Below are positions 55,160 through 63,541 of a stretch of DNA of 64,000 nucleotides, one piece after another. Below the pieces are notes generated by a model. That model was not told where the DNA came from and made no database searches. It saw only the letters and a program-made list of their open reading frames with translations. The stretch lies in NCBI RefSeq assembly GCF_046054195.1, contig NZ_JBEQCS010000007.1:62001-126000 (forward strand), written 5' to 3'. A program made the position numbers and the translations under genes. This DNA comes from Celerinatantimonas sp046054195. Lineage in GTDB: Bacteria; Pseudomonadota; Gammaproteobacteria; Enterobacterales; Celerinatantimonadaceae. Position 1 is the first letter of the stretch. Each line of letters opens with the position of its first letter.

Positions 55160-55669
55160 AAAATTAAGATCATGTTGAAGATAAATTAACCACGTTTAGT
55201 TGCAATATTTTCACGATTGCTGAATTTGCATATTTTTACAGTTGGTTGATTTTTAACTTATTTTATGTTTTTGAGCGCTTAACTATCTGATTTAGCTAAA
55301 TCAGAGATAAATATTTCGTCTTAGCAAAAGCCTTCTTTTAAGTTGATCTCTCTTGAATATCTCGTTTGTATAGTCAAATCTAGGTCAAAACCATTCAAGT
55401 TCATCATGCTGTAATGTATTATGTTGTTTTTAATGGCATAATTGTCATAAATTTCTAAGTAAAATATGCCGTTTTGTACTAAATTATACAGATATCAATA
55501 GATTATCTGTAAGTATTGATATTCAAATCTAAAAAGTTCTAAATAGCGTCAATATCGCTATAAAAATAGTAATACTTTGAACATTTTTCAGGTCGTTGAT
55601 CTGCTTGGGGCTTCGCATTCATATGGATCGTGTAGCTATAAGGATTGTTTTTTTGATATCGAGTTATTC
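55160..55669 (+). other. 510-bp AT-rich region upstream of the glycolipid cluster
   Basis: No gene is seen; the open frame entering from 55577 lacks a proper start and does not resemble the family. The long AT-rich stretch probably holds the cluster promoter and perhaps sites for nucleoid proteins. I found no JUMPStart or ops element. Confidence 0.5.
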
Positions 55670-56401
55670 ATGAGTGTACAAATTTCTGTTGCTATTCCTG
55701 CCAAAGATGAGCAGGGCAACATAGGTCATCTAATCGAAGAGATTCATGCCGCTTTAGAAGGGCAATATAGTTATGAAGTCGTTTTGACCGACGATGGAAG
55801 TACCGATGGGACAGTTAATGAAGCTTTAACTACCGCTGAAAAATTAGGGGTTAGTCTGCATGTTGTCAGCCATGAGCAAAGTTGCGGGCAAAGCACGGCG
55901 CTATGCAGTGCGGTGCGTTATTCTCAAGGCGAGTGGATTGCGACCTTAGATGCGGATGGACAAAATGATCCAGCCGATATTCCAGGAATGCTTGCTGCAG
56001 CTCAAAAATTAGAAAACCCTCATTTTTGTATCGCGGGCTATCGTAAAAATCGTAAAGATACCGCTTGGAAAAGGTTCCAGTCGCGTTTTGCCAATCGAAT
56101 CCGGCAACGAATGTTACATGATGGTGTGCCCGATTCTGGGTGTGGCCTGAAAATTTTCCCCAGAGCAACCTTTATGATGTTGCCTTATTTTGATCACATG
56201 CATCGTTTTTTGCCTGCTTTGATCTGCCGAATTGATGGCCAGATTGTGGTTCATGAAGTTCATCATCGTGACCGCCAAGCTGGCGTTTCAAAATACAATG
56301 CGTGGAATCGGGCCTGGGTCGGGATCTCTGATACTTTAGGTGTGATGTGGCTGATTAAACGTGCCAAACATCCCAAAGTGAGTTCGGTTCAATCACGATG
56401 A
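55670..56401 (+). CDS. family 2 glycosyltransferase (Dpm1/ArnC-like)
   Basis: A 243-residue GT-A enzyme from ATG 55670. It has VAIPAKDEQGNIGHLIEEI at the start, TDDGSTDGT near residue 41 and LDADGQNDPADIP near 96 (nucleotide-sugar and metal site). Such enzymes charge undecaprenyl or dolichyl phosphate with a sugar. No C-terminal membrane helices are present, unlike ArnC, and it ends with HRDRQAGVSKYN, a typical product-site motif. It overlaps the following VTT gene by four bases and is first in a three-gene unit with an ArnT-like transferase, which would use its lipid-linked sugar. Confidence 0.88.
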   Translation: MSVQISVAIPAKDEQGNIGHLIEEIHAALEGQYSYEVVLTDDGSTDGTVNEALTTAEKLGVSLHVVSHEQSCGQSTALCSAVRYSQGEWIATLDADGQNDPADIPGMLAAAQKLENPHFCIAGYRKNRKDTAWKRFQSRFANRIRQRMLHDGVPDSGCGLKIFPRATFMMLPYFDHMHRFLPALICRIDGQIVVHEVHHRDRQAGVSKYNAWNRAWVGISDTLGVMWLIKRAKHPKVSSVQSR

Positions 56402-57072
56402 CACCAAAAGCAAAACGCGGCCTGAAAATAGTTCTCTTGCTGGCTATTTTAGTCGCGGTTTTTTTTGAAATTGATAACCCTTTTTGGCAACACTTAGCTG
56501 ACCATCGTTGGATGGCTCATTATATTCGCTCCGGTGGGGTTGGCGCAGTGTTATCGGTTTTATTATTTGGTGTGGTTTTTACCGGTCTTGGTGGCCCAAG
56601 ACAGCTCATGGCCGCCATGCTCGGCTATGTTTTTGGCGCTTTCCTTGGTGTTGGCGCGAGTTTATTGTGTAGTTTGTTAGGCGCAAGCTGCACCTATAGT
56701 TTAGCCCGGTTTGGTTTAAGGGCATCGCTGCAGCGTCGATTTGGCTCAAAGTTAGAAAAATTTCATAAACTCGTCGAATATCAACCATTCTTTAAAATAT
56801 TACTACTGAGACTGTTGCCAGTGGGTAGTAATGTTATTACCAATTTGCTCTCTGGCTGTGTGGCGCTGCGGTTTTGGCCTTTTATTGCCGGGAGTTTACT
56901 TGGCTATCTTCCTCAAACGATTATTTTTGCTTTGGCTGGTTCTGGCGTCGGTAAAGCGGATAAATACCAACTCACCATTAGTATCGCGCTTGGTATTGTC
57001 AGTTTATTGGTCGGTGGTTGGCTTTATCGAAGTCATACCCAGCGCAAAGTGGAGAACATGATTAAGGACTGA
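56398..57072 (+). CDS. VTT-domain (TVP38/TMEM64, DedA-like) membrane protein
   Basis: A 224-residue inner-membrane protein with about five or six helices. LGGPRQLMAAMLGYVFGAFLG (~64-84, re-entrant loop region) and LLRLLPVGSNVITNLLSG (~137-154, conserved Arg) fit the SNARE-associated/VTT fold. Family members act as lipid scramblases or flippases, including for undecaprenyl phosphate. Between a GT2 and an ArnT-like gene, moving a lipid-linked sugar or recycling its carrier is a good inference. ATGA overlap with the GT2 gene. Confidence 0.82.
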   Translation: MTPKAKRGLKIVLLLAILVAVFFEIDNPFWQHLADHRWMAHYIRSGGVGAVLSVLLFGVVFTGLGGPRQLMAAMLGYVFGAFLGVGASLLCSLLGASCTYSLARFGLRASLQRRFGSKLEKFHKLVEYQPFFKILLLRLLPVGSNVITNLLSGCVALRFWPFIAGSLLGYLPQTIIFALAGSGVGKADKYQLTISIALGIVSLLVGGWLYRSHTQRKVENMIKD

Positions 57073-57076
57073 CTTT

Positions 57077-58807
57077 ATGCGTCTATCGGCCTCTTTTCAG
57101 AATGCTCTGCAAGAAGATAATTACCGTAAAGTACTCATTTTTATTTTAATCGCATTTGCCATCGTGTTGCTTGCAGGCGTTGGATTGCGCTCTCCTTGGC
57201 CTGCTGATGAGCCTCGTTTTGCTGAAGCTGCTCGTGAGATGGTCGCCTCTGGGCATTGGTTTTTCCCGCTACGCGGCGGGGAATTATATCCTGATAAACC
57301 ACCTGTGTTCATGTGGTCGATTGCCATTTTTTATGCATTGCTTGGCAATATGAAATTAGCTTTTATGTTGCCAAATATCTTTTGCTCACTGGTGGTCGTC
57401 TGGTGTGTGTTTGATTTGGCGGCAAAATTTTGGAATGTGCGTGTTGCAAGCTTTGCATCAGTAGGCTTATTAATCGCTCCCCAATTTATTCTGCAAGCTA
57501 AATCGGCGCAGATTGATGCCATGCTCGCAACGTGGGTAACGATCTCCATGTATGCGTTGCTGAGGCACTTTTTTGTAAGGACTAATTGGAAACTTTATTA
57601 TCTGGGTTGGGCCTTTATGGGCTTAGGGATAATTACCAAAGGAGTCGGCTTTTTACCCATCTTTTTGCTGGTCCCGATTTTATTTTTACACTTTAGCAAG
57701 CGTTATGATTTTGGCCGTTCCGTAAGTTGGCAGTTATGGCTTGGACCTTTGGCATTGTTAGCGGTAGTCGCCTGTTGGCTCATACCGATGATGTATATTG
57801 CCGATAGCAGTGCCAATGCTGATTTTATCGCTTATAAAGAGAATATTCTGTTTCACCAGACGATGAATCGCTATGCCCATTCATGGACGCATTTGCAGCC
57901 TTGGTATTATTTTTTACTGCATTTCCCGCTGCTATGGTTCCCATTGCCATGGTTGCTGTTAAACAAAACATTCTGGAAGAAATGCTGTGACGTTAAGATT
58001 GCGACCCTATTGATTTGGTGTGTATTAGTGATTGTCTTTTTCAGTTCAACGCCAGGTAAACGAGGTGTCTATATTTTGCCTGCACTGCCCATGCTTGCAT
58101 TAGCTGTTGCGCCCTATATGGCGCAATATCAATGGGCTCGCTGGTTTCGTTATTTAACGAAGAGTCTCATCGCTTTAGTTTGTGTGGTGTTGATGCTGGC
58201 TGGCGTGTTGTTATTGATTCATTACCCTGCGCTGCTTAAGTTGGCTGCCCGTAAATCCAGTGGTATGGAGGATGTTTTACCTCTGGTTAACAGTTTTGGC
58301 TGGATGTTGTTAATCGCCGGAGGGATAGCAGGCGGGCTATTTATGTGGTCGCGTCGCCAGAGCGCTGTCTATCAGTTGGCTATTGTTAGTTTCTGGGGGT
58401 GGTTATGGTTTTCTCTGGCAGGTTATCCGCTGCTAAACCCACTTCGCACAGCAGCAGGTCCCATTATGCATGAAGCGAGTCAGCAGATAGGTCCTGATGG
58501 TGAGTTGGCATTGGTCGATTTTAAAGAGCAATTTTTGCTGGCATCGCCCATTAGTTTGACTCAGTTCAGTTATCTGGCCCCGCGAGATGAGCAACTTGAA
58601 AATGCTTGGTTATGGATGCAAGAAAAACCACATCGATTTATTTTAGTGCCTGCATTACCTGGTGAGAAAAATAATTGTTTTGATTTTTCTAAAGGAGTTG
58701 AGCTTGGTCGAGGCTATCGTCGGACGTGGTGGCTGTTAGGCGAAAAGGCTCTGGGCAAGCAATGCCCAAAACCTGAGCAGATAAAACGCTATCATATGGT
58801 TAGATAA
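57077..58807 (+). CDS. ArnT-like lipid-linked glycosyltransferase (GT83/PMT fold)
   Basis: A 576-residue inner-membrane protein with about twelve helices and a C-terminal periplasmic domain, similar to ArnT (550 residues). The first periplasmic loop has the catalytic acidic motif DEPRFAEAAREM and then PDKPPVFMW, which are hallmark sequences of ArnT/PMT enzymes; GLGIITKGVGFLPI and SSTPGKRGVYILPALPM follow. Expected reaction: transfer of a sugar from undecaprenyl phosphate to lipid A or another envelope acceptor. Which sugar is unknown. It is the third gene of the unit, four bases after the VTT gene. Confidence 0.88.
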   Translation: MRLSASFQNALQEDNYRKVLIFILIAFAIVLLAGVGLRSPWPADEPRFAEAAREMVASGHWFFPLRGGELYPDKPPVFMWSIAIFYALLGNMKLAFMLPNIFCSLVVVWCVFDLAAKFWNVRVASFASVGLLIAPQFILQAKSAQIDAMLATWVTISMYALLRHFFVRTNWKLYYLGWAFMGLGIITKGVGFLPIFLLVPILFLHFSKRYDFGRSVSWQLWLGPLALLAVVACWLIPMMYIADSSANADFIAYKENILFHQTMNRYAHSWTHLQPWYYFLLHFPLLWFPLPWLLLNKTFWKKCCDVKIATLLIWCVLVIVFFSSTPGKRGVYILPALPMLALAVAPYMAQYQWARWFRYLTKSLIALVCVVLMLAGVLLLIHYPALLKLAARKSSGMEDVLPLVNSFGWMLLIAGGIAGGLFMWSRRQSAVYQLAIVSFWGWLWFSLAGYPLLNPLRTAAGPIMHEASQQIGPDGELALVDFKEQFLLASPISLTQFSYLAPRDEQLENAWLWMQEKPHRFILVPALPGEKNNCFDFSKGVELGRGYRRTWWLLGEKALGKQCPKPEQIKRYHMVR

Positions 58808-58836
58808 TCAAGCGTTATCTCATGTTTAAGATGGCT

Positions 58837-59850
58837 CTATCGTTTAATTTGGTAGTAATCTAAATACCAATCTACAAATGATTTGACGCCATCTATTACT
58901 GATGTTTGTGGTTTGTAATTAACTAACTCGTAAAGCTCTTGCGTATCAGCCCAAGTTGCGTGGACGTCACCAGGCTGCATTGGCAACATATTCTTTTGTG
59001 CTGTACACCCTAGTGCTTTTTCTAGCGCTTCTACGTAATCCATCAGTGCAACTGGGCTTCCATTGCCAATATTAAGAATGCGGTAAGGAGCTGAGCTTTT
59101 ATCTGGGGTAGCAACGCTTGCATCCCAATCAGGGTTGGGTGATGGGAGCTTATCCTGAATACGAATAATTCCTTCGACAATATCATCGATATATGTGAAA
59201 TCACGGCTTAAGTTGCCATGGTTATAAATATCAATTGGTTCGCCTGCTAAAATGGCTTTAGTGAATTTAAACAGCGCCATGTCAGGCCGCCCCCATGGAC
59301 CGTAAACGGTAAAAAAGCGCAGTCCAGTGGTCGGCAGAGTATAAAGATGTGAATAGCAATGCGCCATCAGTTCATTAGATTTTTTAGTCGCGGCATACAG
59401 TGATACAGGATGATCAACAGAGTCTTGTGTGGAAAAAGGCATTTTTTTATTCAGCCCATAGACCGAGCTGGATGAGGCATAAACTAGGTGTTCAACTTTC
59501 TGATTCCGGCAGCCTTCGAGAATATTGATAAAACCTAGCAGATTGCTGTCAGCATATGCGAGCGGATTTTCAATAGAGTAACGAACCCCGGCTTGAGCTG
59601 CCAGATGGATGACCCGTGAGAATTGCTCTTTTTGGAACAGCTCGGCGATTGCCGCGCGATCGGCTAAATCGATGGGGAAAAAGCTAAAGTTTGAGTTGAG
59701 AGAAAGTGGTTGAAGACGCGCTTTTTTAAGCTCAACTGAGTAATAGTCATTTAGATTATCAATCCCGATAACCTGGTGGCCTAAATTGAGTAAGACCTCA
59801 CTGACTTTTGCGCCGATAAATCCTGCAGCACCTGTGACTAAATATTTCAT
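58837..59850 (-). CDS. NAD-dependent epimerase (UDP-glucuronate 4-epimerase-like)
   Basis: A 337-residue extended SDR enzyme, typical of UDP-glucuronate or UDP-hexose 4-epimerases (~335). Rossmann TGAAGFIG lies at residues ~6-13, IDNLNDYYSVELKKARL near 35-51, and SSSSVYG with YAATKKSNE holds the Ser/Tyr/Lys triad. RFFTVYGPWGRPDMALF is a strong mark of the glucuronate epimerase subgroup. It is convergent with the ArnT-like gene and could make the sugar donor for that cluster; this is inference. Confidence 0.88.
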   Translation of the reverse strand: MKYLVTGAAGFIGAKVSEVLLNLGHQVIGIDNLNDYYSVELKKARLQPLSLNSNFSFFPIDLADRAAIAELFQKEQFSRVIHLAAQAGVRYSIENPLAYADSNLLGFINILEGCRNQKVEHLVYASSSSVYGLNKKMPFSTQDSVDHPVSLYAATKKSNELMAHCYSHLYTLPTTGLRFFTVYGPWGRPDMALFKFTKAILAGEPIDIYNHGNLSRDFTYIDDIVEGIIRIQDKLPSPNPDWDASVATPDKSSAPYRILNIGNGSPVALMDYVEALEKALGCTAQKNMLPMQPGDVHATWADTQELYELVNYKPQTSVIDGVKSFVDWYLDYYQIKR

Positions 59851-60126
59851 GTGGCTCTCTTTAATGCAATAATAATGCAGTTTTCTGACGGCCCTAATTT
59901 AAGGCTGCAGTAGCTGTTATTTTCTGTGAATGTACCGCGCTTCTTTGCTGTTGCTCAAAACGCTCAGAAAAACTAAAAGAAAGTTTTTTATGACTGATAT
60001 AGTTAATCTTGTTGCTAGTGACAACCCCTGCGAACAGTTATAAATCACTATAAACATTCTCTAGTATACCTTGGGTTTTACCCCCGATGGTATCTCTTTG
60101 CCCCATTCAATGTATGAGAGGTTTGT

Positions 60127-60684
60127 TTGAACTGGCAAGAATTAATTACTCACTATGGCTATTTTGCGATAGTGGTAGGAACTTTTTTTGAAGGGGAGAC
60201 TATTTTAGTTTTAGCCGGAGTGCTTGCCCACCATGGATATTTGAATCTTTATGGGGTGATGGGCTCGGCTTTTATAGGGACATTGTTCGGTGATCAGCTA
60301 TATTTTTTAATTGGTCGTCGTAAAGGGATGAAGTGGATCAATGCTCGCCCGAAGTATAAGCGTAAGGTGAGGAAGATTTTTAGACTGCTCAACCGTCACC
60401 AGATCTTATTAATATTAGGTTTTCGCTTTTTGTATGGCATTCGCACGGTGACTCCATTTGTGCTGGGGGCTGCCGGGATATCACCTAAATTGTATGTGCC
60501 GTTAAATTTATTAGGTGCAGGTGTGTGGGCGATTGTTGTTGGGTTACTTGGATATTGGTTTGGTCAGGCTATCCAGGTTATTTTGGAGCAATTGCACCAT
60601 TATGAGTACTGGTTTTTGAGCATATTAGCAGCATTCGCTGTAATTGTTGCTCTTGCGATGTATTTGCGGCGGCAAAAACGATAA
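60127..60684 (+). CDS. DedA-family membrane protein
   Basis: A 185-residue inner-membrane protein of the DedA/SNARE-associated family. A TTG start at 60127 is supported by GAGAGG five bases upstream. FFEGETILVLAG near residue 20, FIGTLFGDQLYFLIGRRKG near 50-68 and GFRFLYGIRTVTPFVLGAAG near 95-115 carry the conserved Glu, Asp and Arg residues. Family members recycle undecaprenyl phosphate or move other phospholipids. It is near the glycolipid cluster, though separated by the epimerase on the other strand. Confidence 0.88.
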   Translation: MNWQELITHYGYFAIVVGTFFEGETILVLAGVLAHHGYLNLYGVMGSAFIGTLFGDQLYFLIGRRKGMKWINARPKYKRKVRKIFRLLNRHQILLILGFRFLYGIRTVTPFVLGAAGISPKLYVPLNLLGAGVWAIVVGLLGYWFGQAIQVILEQLHHYEYWFLSILAAFAVIVALAMYLRRQKR

Positions 60685-60878
60685 TTAGAGAAAAAAATTT
60701 TAAATTTTTTGTAAAACTCTGATTCAAGCTGTTCCATATTGAATAATAATTTGGTTAAATTAGCAGCATATTTGTGATGCTGGTCTCATTTTCATTGCAA
60801 TACTTTAATTGGCGAAATTATCAGCTGTGGCAAATTTTTTGCATTTAAATTTATATCCCCAGGTTGTTGGAGAAAATA

Positions 60879-61096
60879 ATGGTTAAATCGTGTTTCCGTG
60901 GAGCTTCTGGCGTTTCTGTTTCAGTTCGTCCTTGCTCTCAGTCATCGAATGGTTCTAAAAGCGCTCTTCCTAAATTAGGAACGTATGTTTGTAAAAAGGA
61001 CAATGAAAAAAAGTAGCAGACAGTTCGGACTCTGAAGACCCCTTTGCCCAGAAGCCTCTTGTTGAGCAATGGGAGCCCGAGCTGACAAACGCCTAA
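60879..61096 (+). CDS. small unknown gene, -1 frameshift candidate
   Basis: ATG 60879 follows GGAGA (60869-60873). The zero frame gives 45 residues, beginning MVKSCFRGASG, basic, with Cys5, Cys19 and Cys37, and stops at TAG 61014. The last codons before the stop form the heptamer A AAA AAG (61007-61013), the strong E. coli dnaX-type slippery site. After a -1 shift the frame runs 27 more codons (VADSSDSEDPFAQ..., very acidic, ending LTNA) to TAA 61094, giving 72 residues. A terminator follows at 61118. A basic first part joined to an acidic second part looks like one protein. Either a programmed shift, a homopolymer indel, or a short protein is possible. Family not recognised. Confidence 0.5.
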
Positions 61097-61117
61097 TTAA
61101 AGTAGATTTATATTCTG

Positions 61118-61150
61118 ATAGCGAAGCCTTTGAGCTTCGCTATTTCGTTT
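61118..61150 (+). terminator. Terminator after the frameshift-candidate gene
   Basis: A ten-base perfect stem (ATAGCGAAGC/GCTTCGCTAT, 61118-61143) with a six-base loop and a T-rich tail. It lies 21 bases past the -1 frame stop and about 100 past the zero-frame stop. Confidence 0.8.
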
Positions 61151-61236
61151 CTAGCTTTGCTTCTATTCATTGATTTTTTTAAGTAAACGTTATCTTTAGC
61201 AAAGCAAAAATATGTCCACACGCTCTGTAAAAAGAA

Positions 61237-61262
61237 TCTGGCAGGTTTTAGTGCCTGCCAGA
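61237..61262 (-). terminator. Terminator after the DUF3545 gene
   Basis: TCTGGCAGG/CCTGCCAGA is a perfect nine-base stem. On the minus strand it is followed by a TTCTTTTT tail. Confidence 0.8.
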
Positions 61263-61300
61263 TTTATTGTCTGTGTCTATTAGTGAGATAAATGAAAAGG

Positions 61301-61477
61301 TTATAGTTCTAACTCGTCGTCCAGATCGAGTGTTGAATCAATTGACAATAACTCCTGTTTTAACCGCATCCGCTCCTTGATGGTTTCGATTTCTCGCCAA
61401 CGTCTTTTTTTACCGCCTTTAGACGCCTTTGTGGTTGGTTCACTCATGCCTAATGTATCAAAATCTAAACGTTCCAT
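61301..61477 (-). CDS. DUF3545-family small protein
   Basis: A 58-residue protein with a GAGGG-type site before the ATG at 61477. It starts MERLDFDTLG, has a Lys/Arg-rich middle GGKKRRWREIETIKERMRL and an acidic end (DLDDELEL). The KKRxWREIExxKE core is the DUF3545 signature as I know it from Vibrio and Shewanella. A helical, possibly nucleic-acid-binding protein; function unknown. Own terminator downstream. Confidence 0.75.
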   Translation of the reverse strand: MERLDFDTLGMSEPTTKASKGGKKRRWREIETIKERMRLKQELLSIDSTLDLDDELEL

Positions 61478-61833
61478 AGGACCCTCACTCAGGCTAATAC
61501 TGGTTATTTAATTACCATATTGGCTTTTAAAGTAAAGCGTTTTAGTTGCAGATTTTTGACAACTTATAACTATTTCTAAGTAAAAATTTTTAGGATAAAG
61601 CGCGGATAAATTTAACTAATGGTAATTTTGAAATTTAAAGAGGAATATAAAAAATGGAACATTTGTTTGAAAATTCGACACTGACAAACTTATATCCAGT
61701 AGATATCACTGGTTAGAAAATTATTTCTGGCTGAAAATGAGGCTCGAGAGTGATGCGGTTACATCAGTTCTAAGGTCAATATCAAGATTAGATCTTATAG
61801 GGGAAAAATTCCCCTATAAAATAGGTCATTTGG
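61478..61833. other. 356-bp gap between the DUF3545 and SbmA-like genes
   Basis: AT-rich. It holds the DUF3545 promoter and, at the right, the terminator of the SbmA-like gene. A 20-codon frame at 61654-61716 (starting MEHLFENSTL) has GAGGAAT upstream, but it is too short to call. Confidence 0.45.
61796..61818 (-). terminator. Terminator of the SbmA-like gene
   Basis: A ten-base perfect stem TATAGGGGAA/TTCCCCTATA with a three-base loop, 15 bases beyond the stop codon. The T tail is weak. Confidence 0.7.
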
Positions 61834-62838
61834 CTATTTAGTTGAGGCCTGTTCACTACTTTCAAGTGCCTGCTCAATCTGTTTTTCAAATGCTTTAAGG
61901 CGTTTATAGATAGAGAGAAGTTCAACGATTGTAGTCCACGAGTAGACCAGAAACTGAAATGAATTCTCAACCTTATCAAAGGCTCGTAAAATTTGTTGCA
62001 AAACCCCTAAGGTGATAACACCGGCAACAATGGTTGGGCCAAGAAACACATAAGGTAAGATGGTGGTGTACTGAAGGTAAGACCACTTGGCAATATCGAA
62101 ATAAAGATAGTGTTTATAAAGGGTAAAATAGTTCTTTCGAATATTTTGGAACAATTCTTTAACTGTCTCAGGATGCGCTCGGTCTGCTTCATCCTCGCCA
62201 TAGACGAGCTCTTTTCGATAAGCTGCCTCAACACGTTGGTTTTTGAATTCCAACCCCGGCAACTTAATTCCTACCAAAGCTAGCAATACTGTGCCGAAAA
62301 TAGCCGATAGAATCGCCAGATAGATTAGCGAATGGGGAACATGGCCAATCCAAGGCAGTTGCGTGACCTGTTTTGAGAGGACCCACAAAATAGGCAAGAA
62401 GGCGATGAGCGTCATCACTGACTGAACTAGACTTGAACCCAATCCTTCAACGATTCGGGCAAAACGCATCGTATCTTCCTGAATACGCTGGGAAGCCCCT
62501 TCGATATGGCGGATCTGTGGCCAGTACTGCATGTAATAATCGTTCATTGCTTGGCGCCAGCGGAATACATAGTGGCGAACGAAAAAGTCCAGCAAAACGG
62601 CAATAATGATGTAAACGGAAACAATATTGAAAAAGTCGAGACAGCCCATTAATAAGTCGTGAAGGGTAACGGCGTGGGGCTTGGAAAGTGCGCTTTGGAT
62701 GAGATTATAAAATGAACCAAACCATTCATTCACTTTAACGTCGATTTCTACCTTGTACCATGTAACTCCTAAAATGAGCAATGTGCCCAGAAGTGACCAA
62801 TGCAGCCACCGCTTATTTAAAAAGAATGATCGAAACAT
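61834..62838 (-). CDS. SbmA/BacA-like peptide transporter, short N-terminus
   Basis: A 334-residue inner-membrane protein of the SbmA/BacA family, which imports antimicrobial peptides such as microcin B17 or proline-rich peptides and contains a proton-driven ABC-type membrane fold without ATPase. HYVFRWRQAMNDYYM, RHIEGASQRIQEDTMRFA and VGIKLPGLEFKNQRVEAAYRKELVYGED are near-identical to SbmA. E. coli SbmA has 406 residues: here MFRSFF is directly followed by the RW...W stretch found some 80 residues later in SbmA, so the first membrane helices are lacking. Monocistronic, with AGGATTTGGG upstream and a hairpin behind. Confidence 0.85.
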   Translation of the reverse strand: MFRSFFLNKRWLHWSLLGTLLILGVTWYKVEIDVKVNEWFGSFYNLIQSALSKPHAVTLHDLLMGCLDFFNIVSVYIIIAVLLDFFVRHYVFRWRQAMNDYYMQYWPQIRHIEGASQRIQEDTMRFARIVEGLGSSLVQSVMTLIAFLPILWVLSKQVTQLPWIGHVPHSLIYLAILSAIFGTVLLALVGIKLPGLEFKNQRVEAAYRKELVYGEDEADRAHPETVKELFQNIRKNYFTLYKHYLYFDIAKWSYLQYTTILPYVFLGPTIVAGVITLGVLQQILRAFDKVENSFQFLVYSWTTIVELLSIYKRLKAFEKQIEQALESSEQASTK

Positions 62839-63116
62839 CCCAAATCCTATGTTGTGTAATGCAAAACAGTAACGCTGATATCATTAGGTCATTATTAGCG
62901 AAAAAAGTGCCATATTTTGGAAAAAAGAATTTTGAAAAACAATTGGCAACTTTATTGTCCATGTGACGCTAAAATCAACTGCCTTAGATTAGCTAAGACA
63001 TGTGACCATCATACGAATTTATTTGTAATAATGAGTAATTTTTATGTAAAGGTCGCTTTCAAACGACTTACTCACACTACCACAACATAAGGAAAAGAGG
63101 GAAATTTGCTCTGTGA

Positions 63117-63536
63117 TTAATTTGCTGTTAGAGCGTACCAAGATTCAACGATAACCACTGCACTGGCGCTATCAATGGCTCCCTTTTTCAGAGCGCGATA
63201 ACCGCCTTGTTCAAATAAAGATGCGCGGGCATCGACCGTCGTTAGTCGTTCATCTTGCAAATCAACCGGTAACCCGTAACGGCCATGTAAGCGCTTGGCA
63301 AACTTTCGGGCTCGAGTTGTTATATCCTGCTCGGTGCCATCCATATTCAAAGGCAAACCCACCACTAAGCGCTGAGGTTGCCACTGACGGATAAGATTGG
63401 CCAGGTCATCCCAATTCGGGATCCCATCGCGCGCTTTGAGCGCATTTAAAGCACTGGCACTACCGGTAATAGGGTTGCCAATCGCAACCCCGATGCTTTG
63501 TGTGCCAAAGTCAAAACCAAGTACTGAGACTGTCAT
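63117..63536 (-). CDS. ruvX: Holliday junction resolvase-like / pre-16S rRNA nuclease RuvX (YqgF)
   Basis: A 139-residue RNase H-like protein: GFDFGTQSIGVAIGN holds the first catalytic Asp, VVGLPLNMDGTEQD is the second block, and LQDERLTTVDA plus IDSASAVVIVE give the remaining acidic residues. E. coli YqgF has 138 residues; it helps mature the 16S rRNA 5' end. It lies five bases after yqgE, in the usual order. Confidence 0.96.
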   Translation of the reverse strand: MTVSVLGFDFGTQSIGVAIGNPITGSASALNALKARDGIPNWDDLANLIRQWQPQRLVVGLPLNMDGTEQDITTRARKFAKRLHGRYGLPVDLQDERLTTVDARASLFEQGGYRALKKGAIDSASAVVIVESWYALTAN

Positions 63537-63541
63537 AATAA

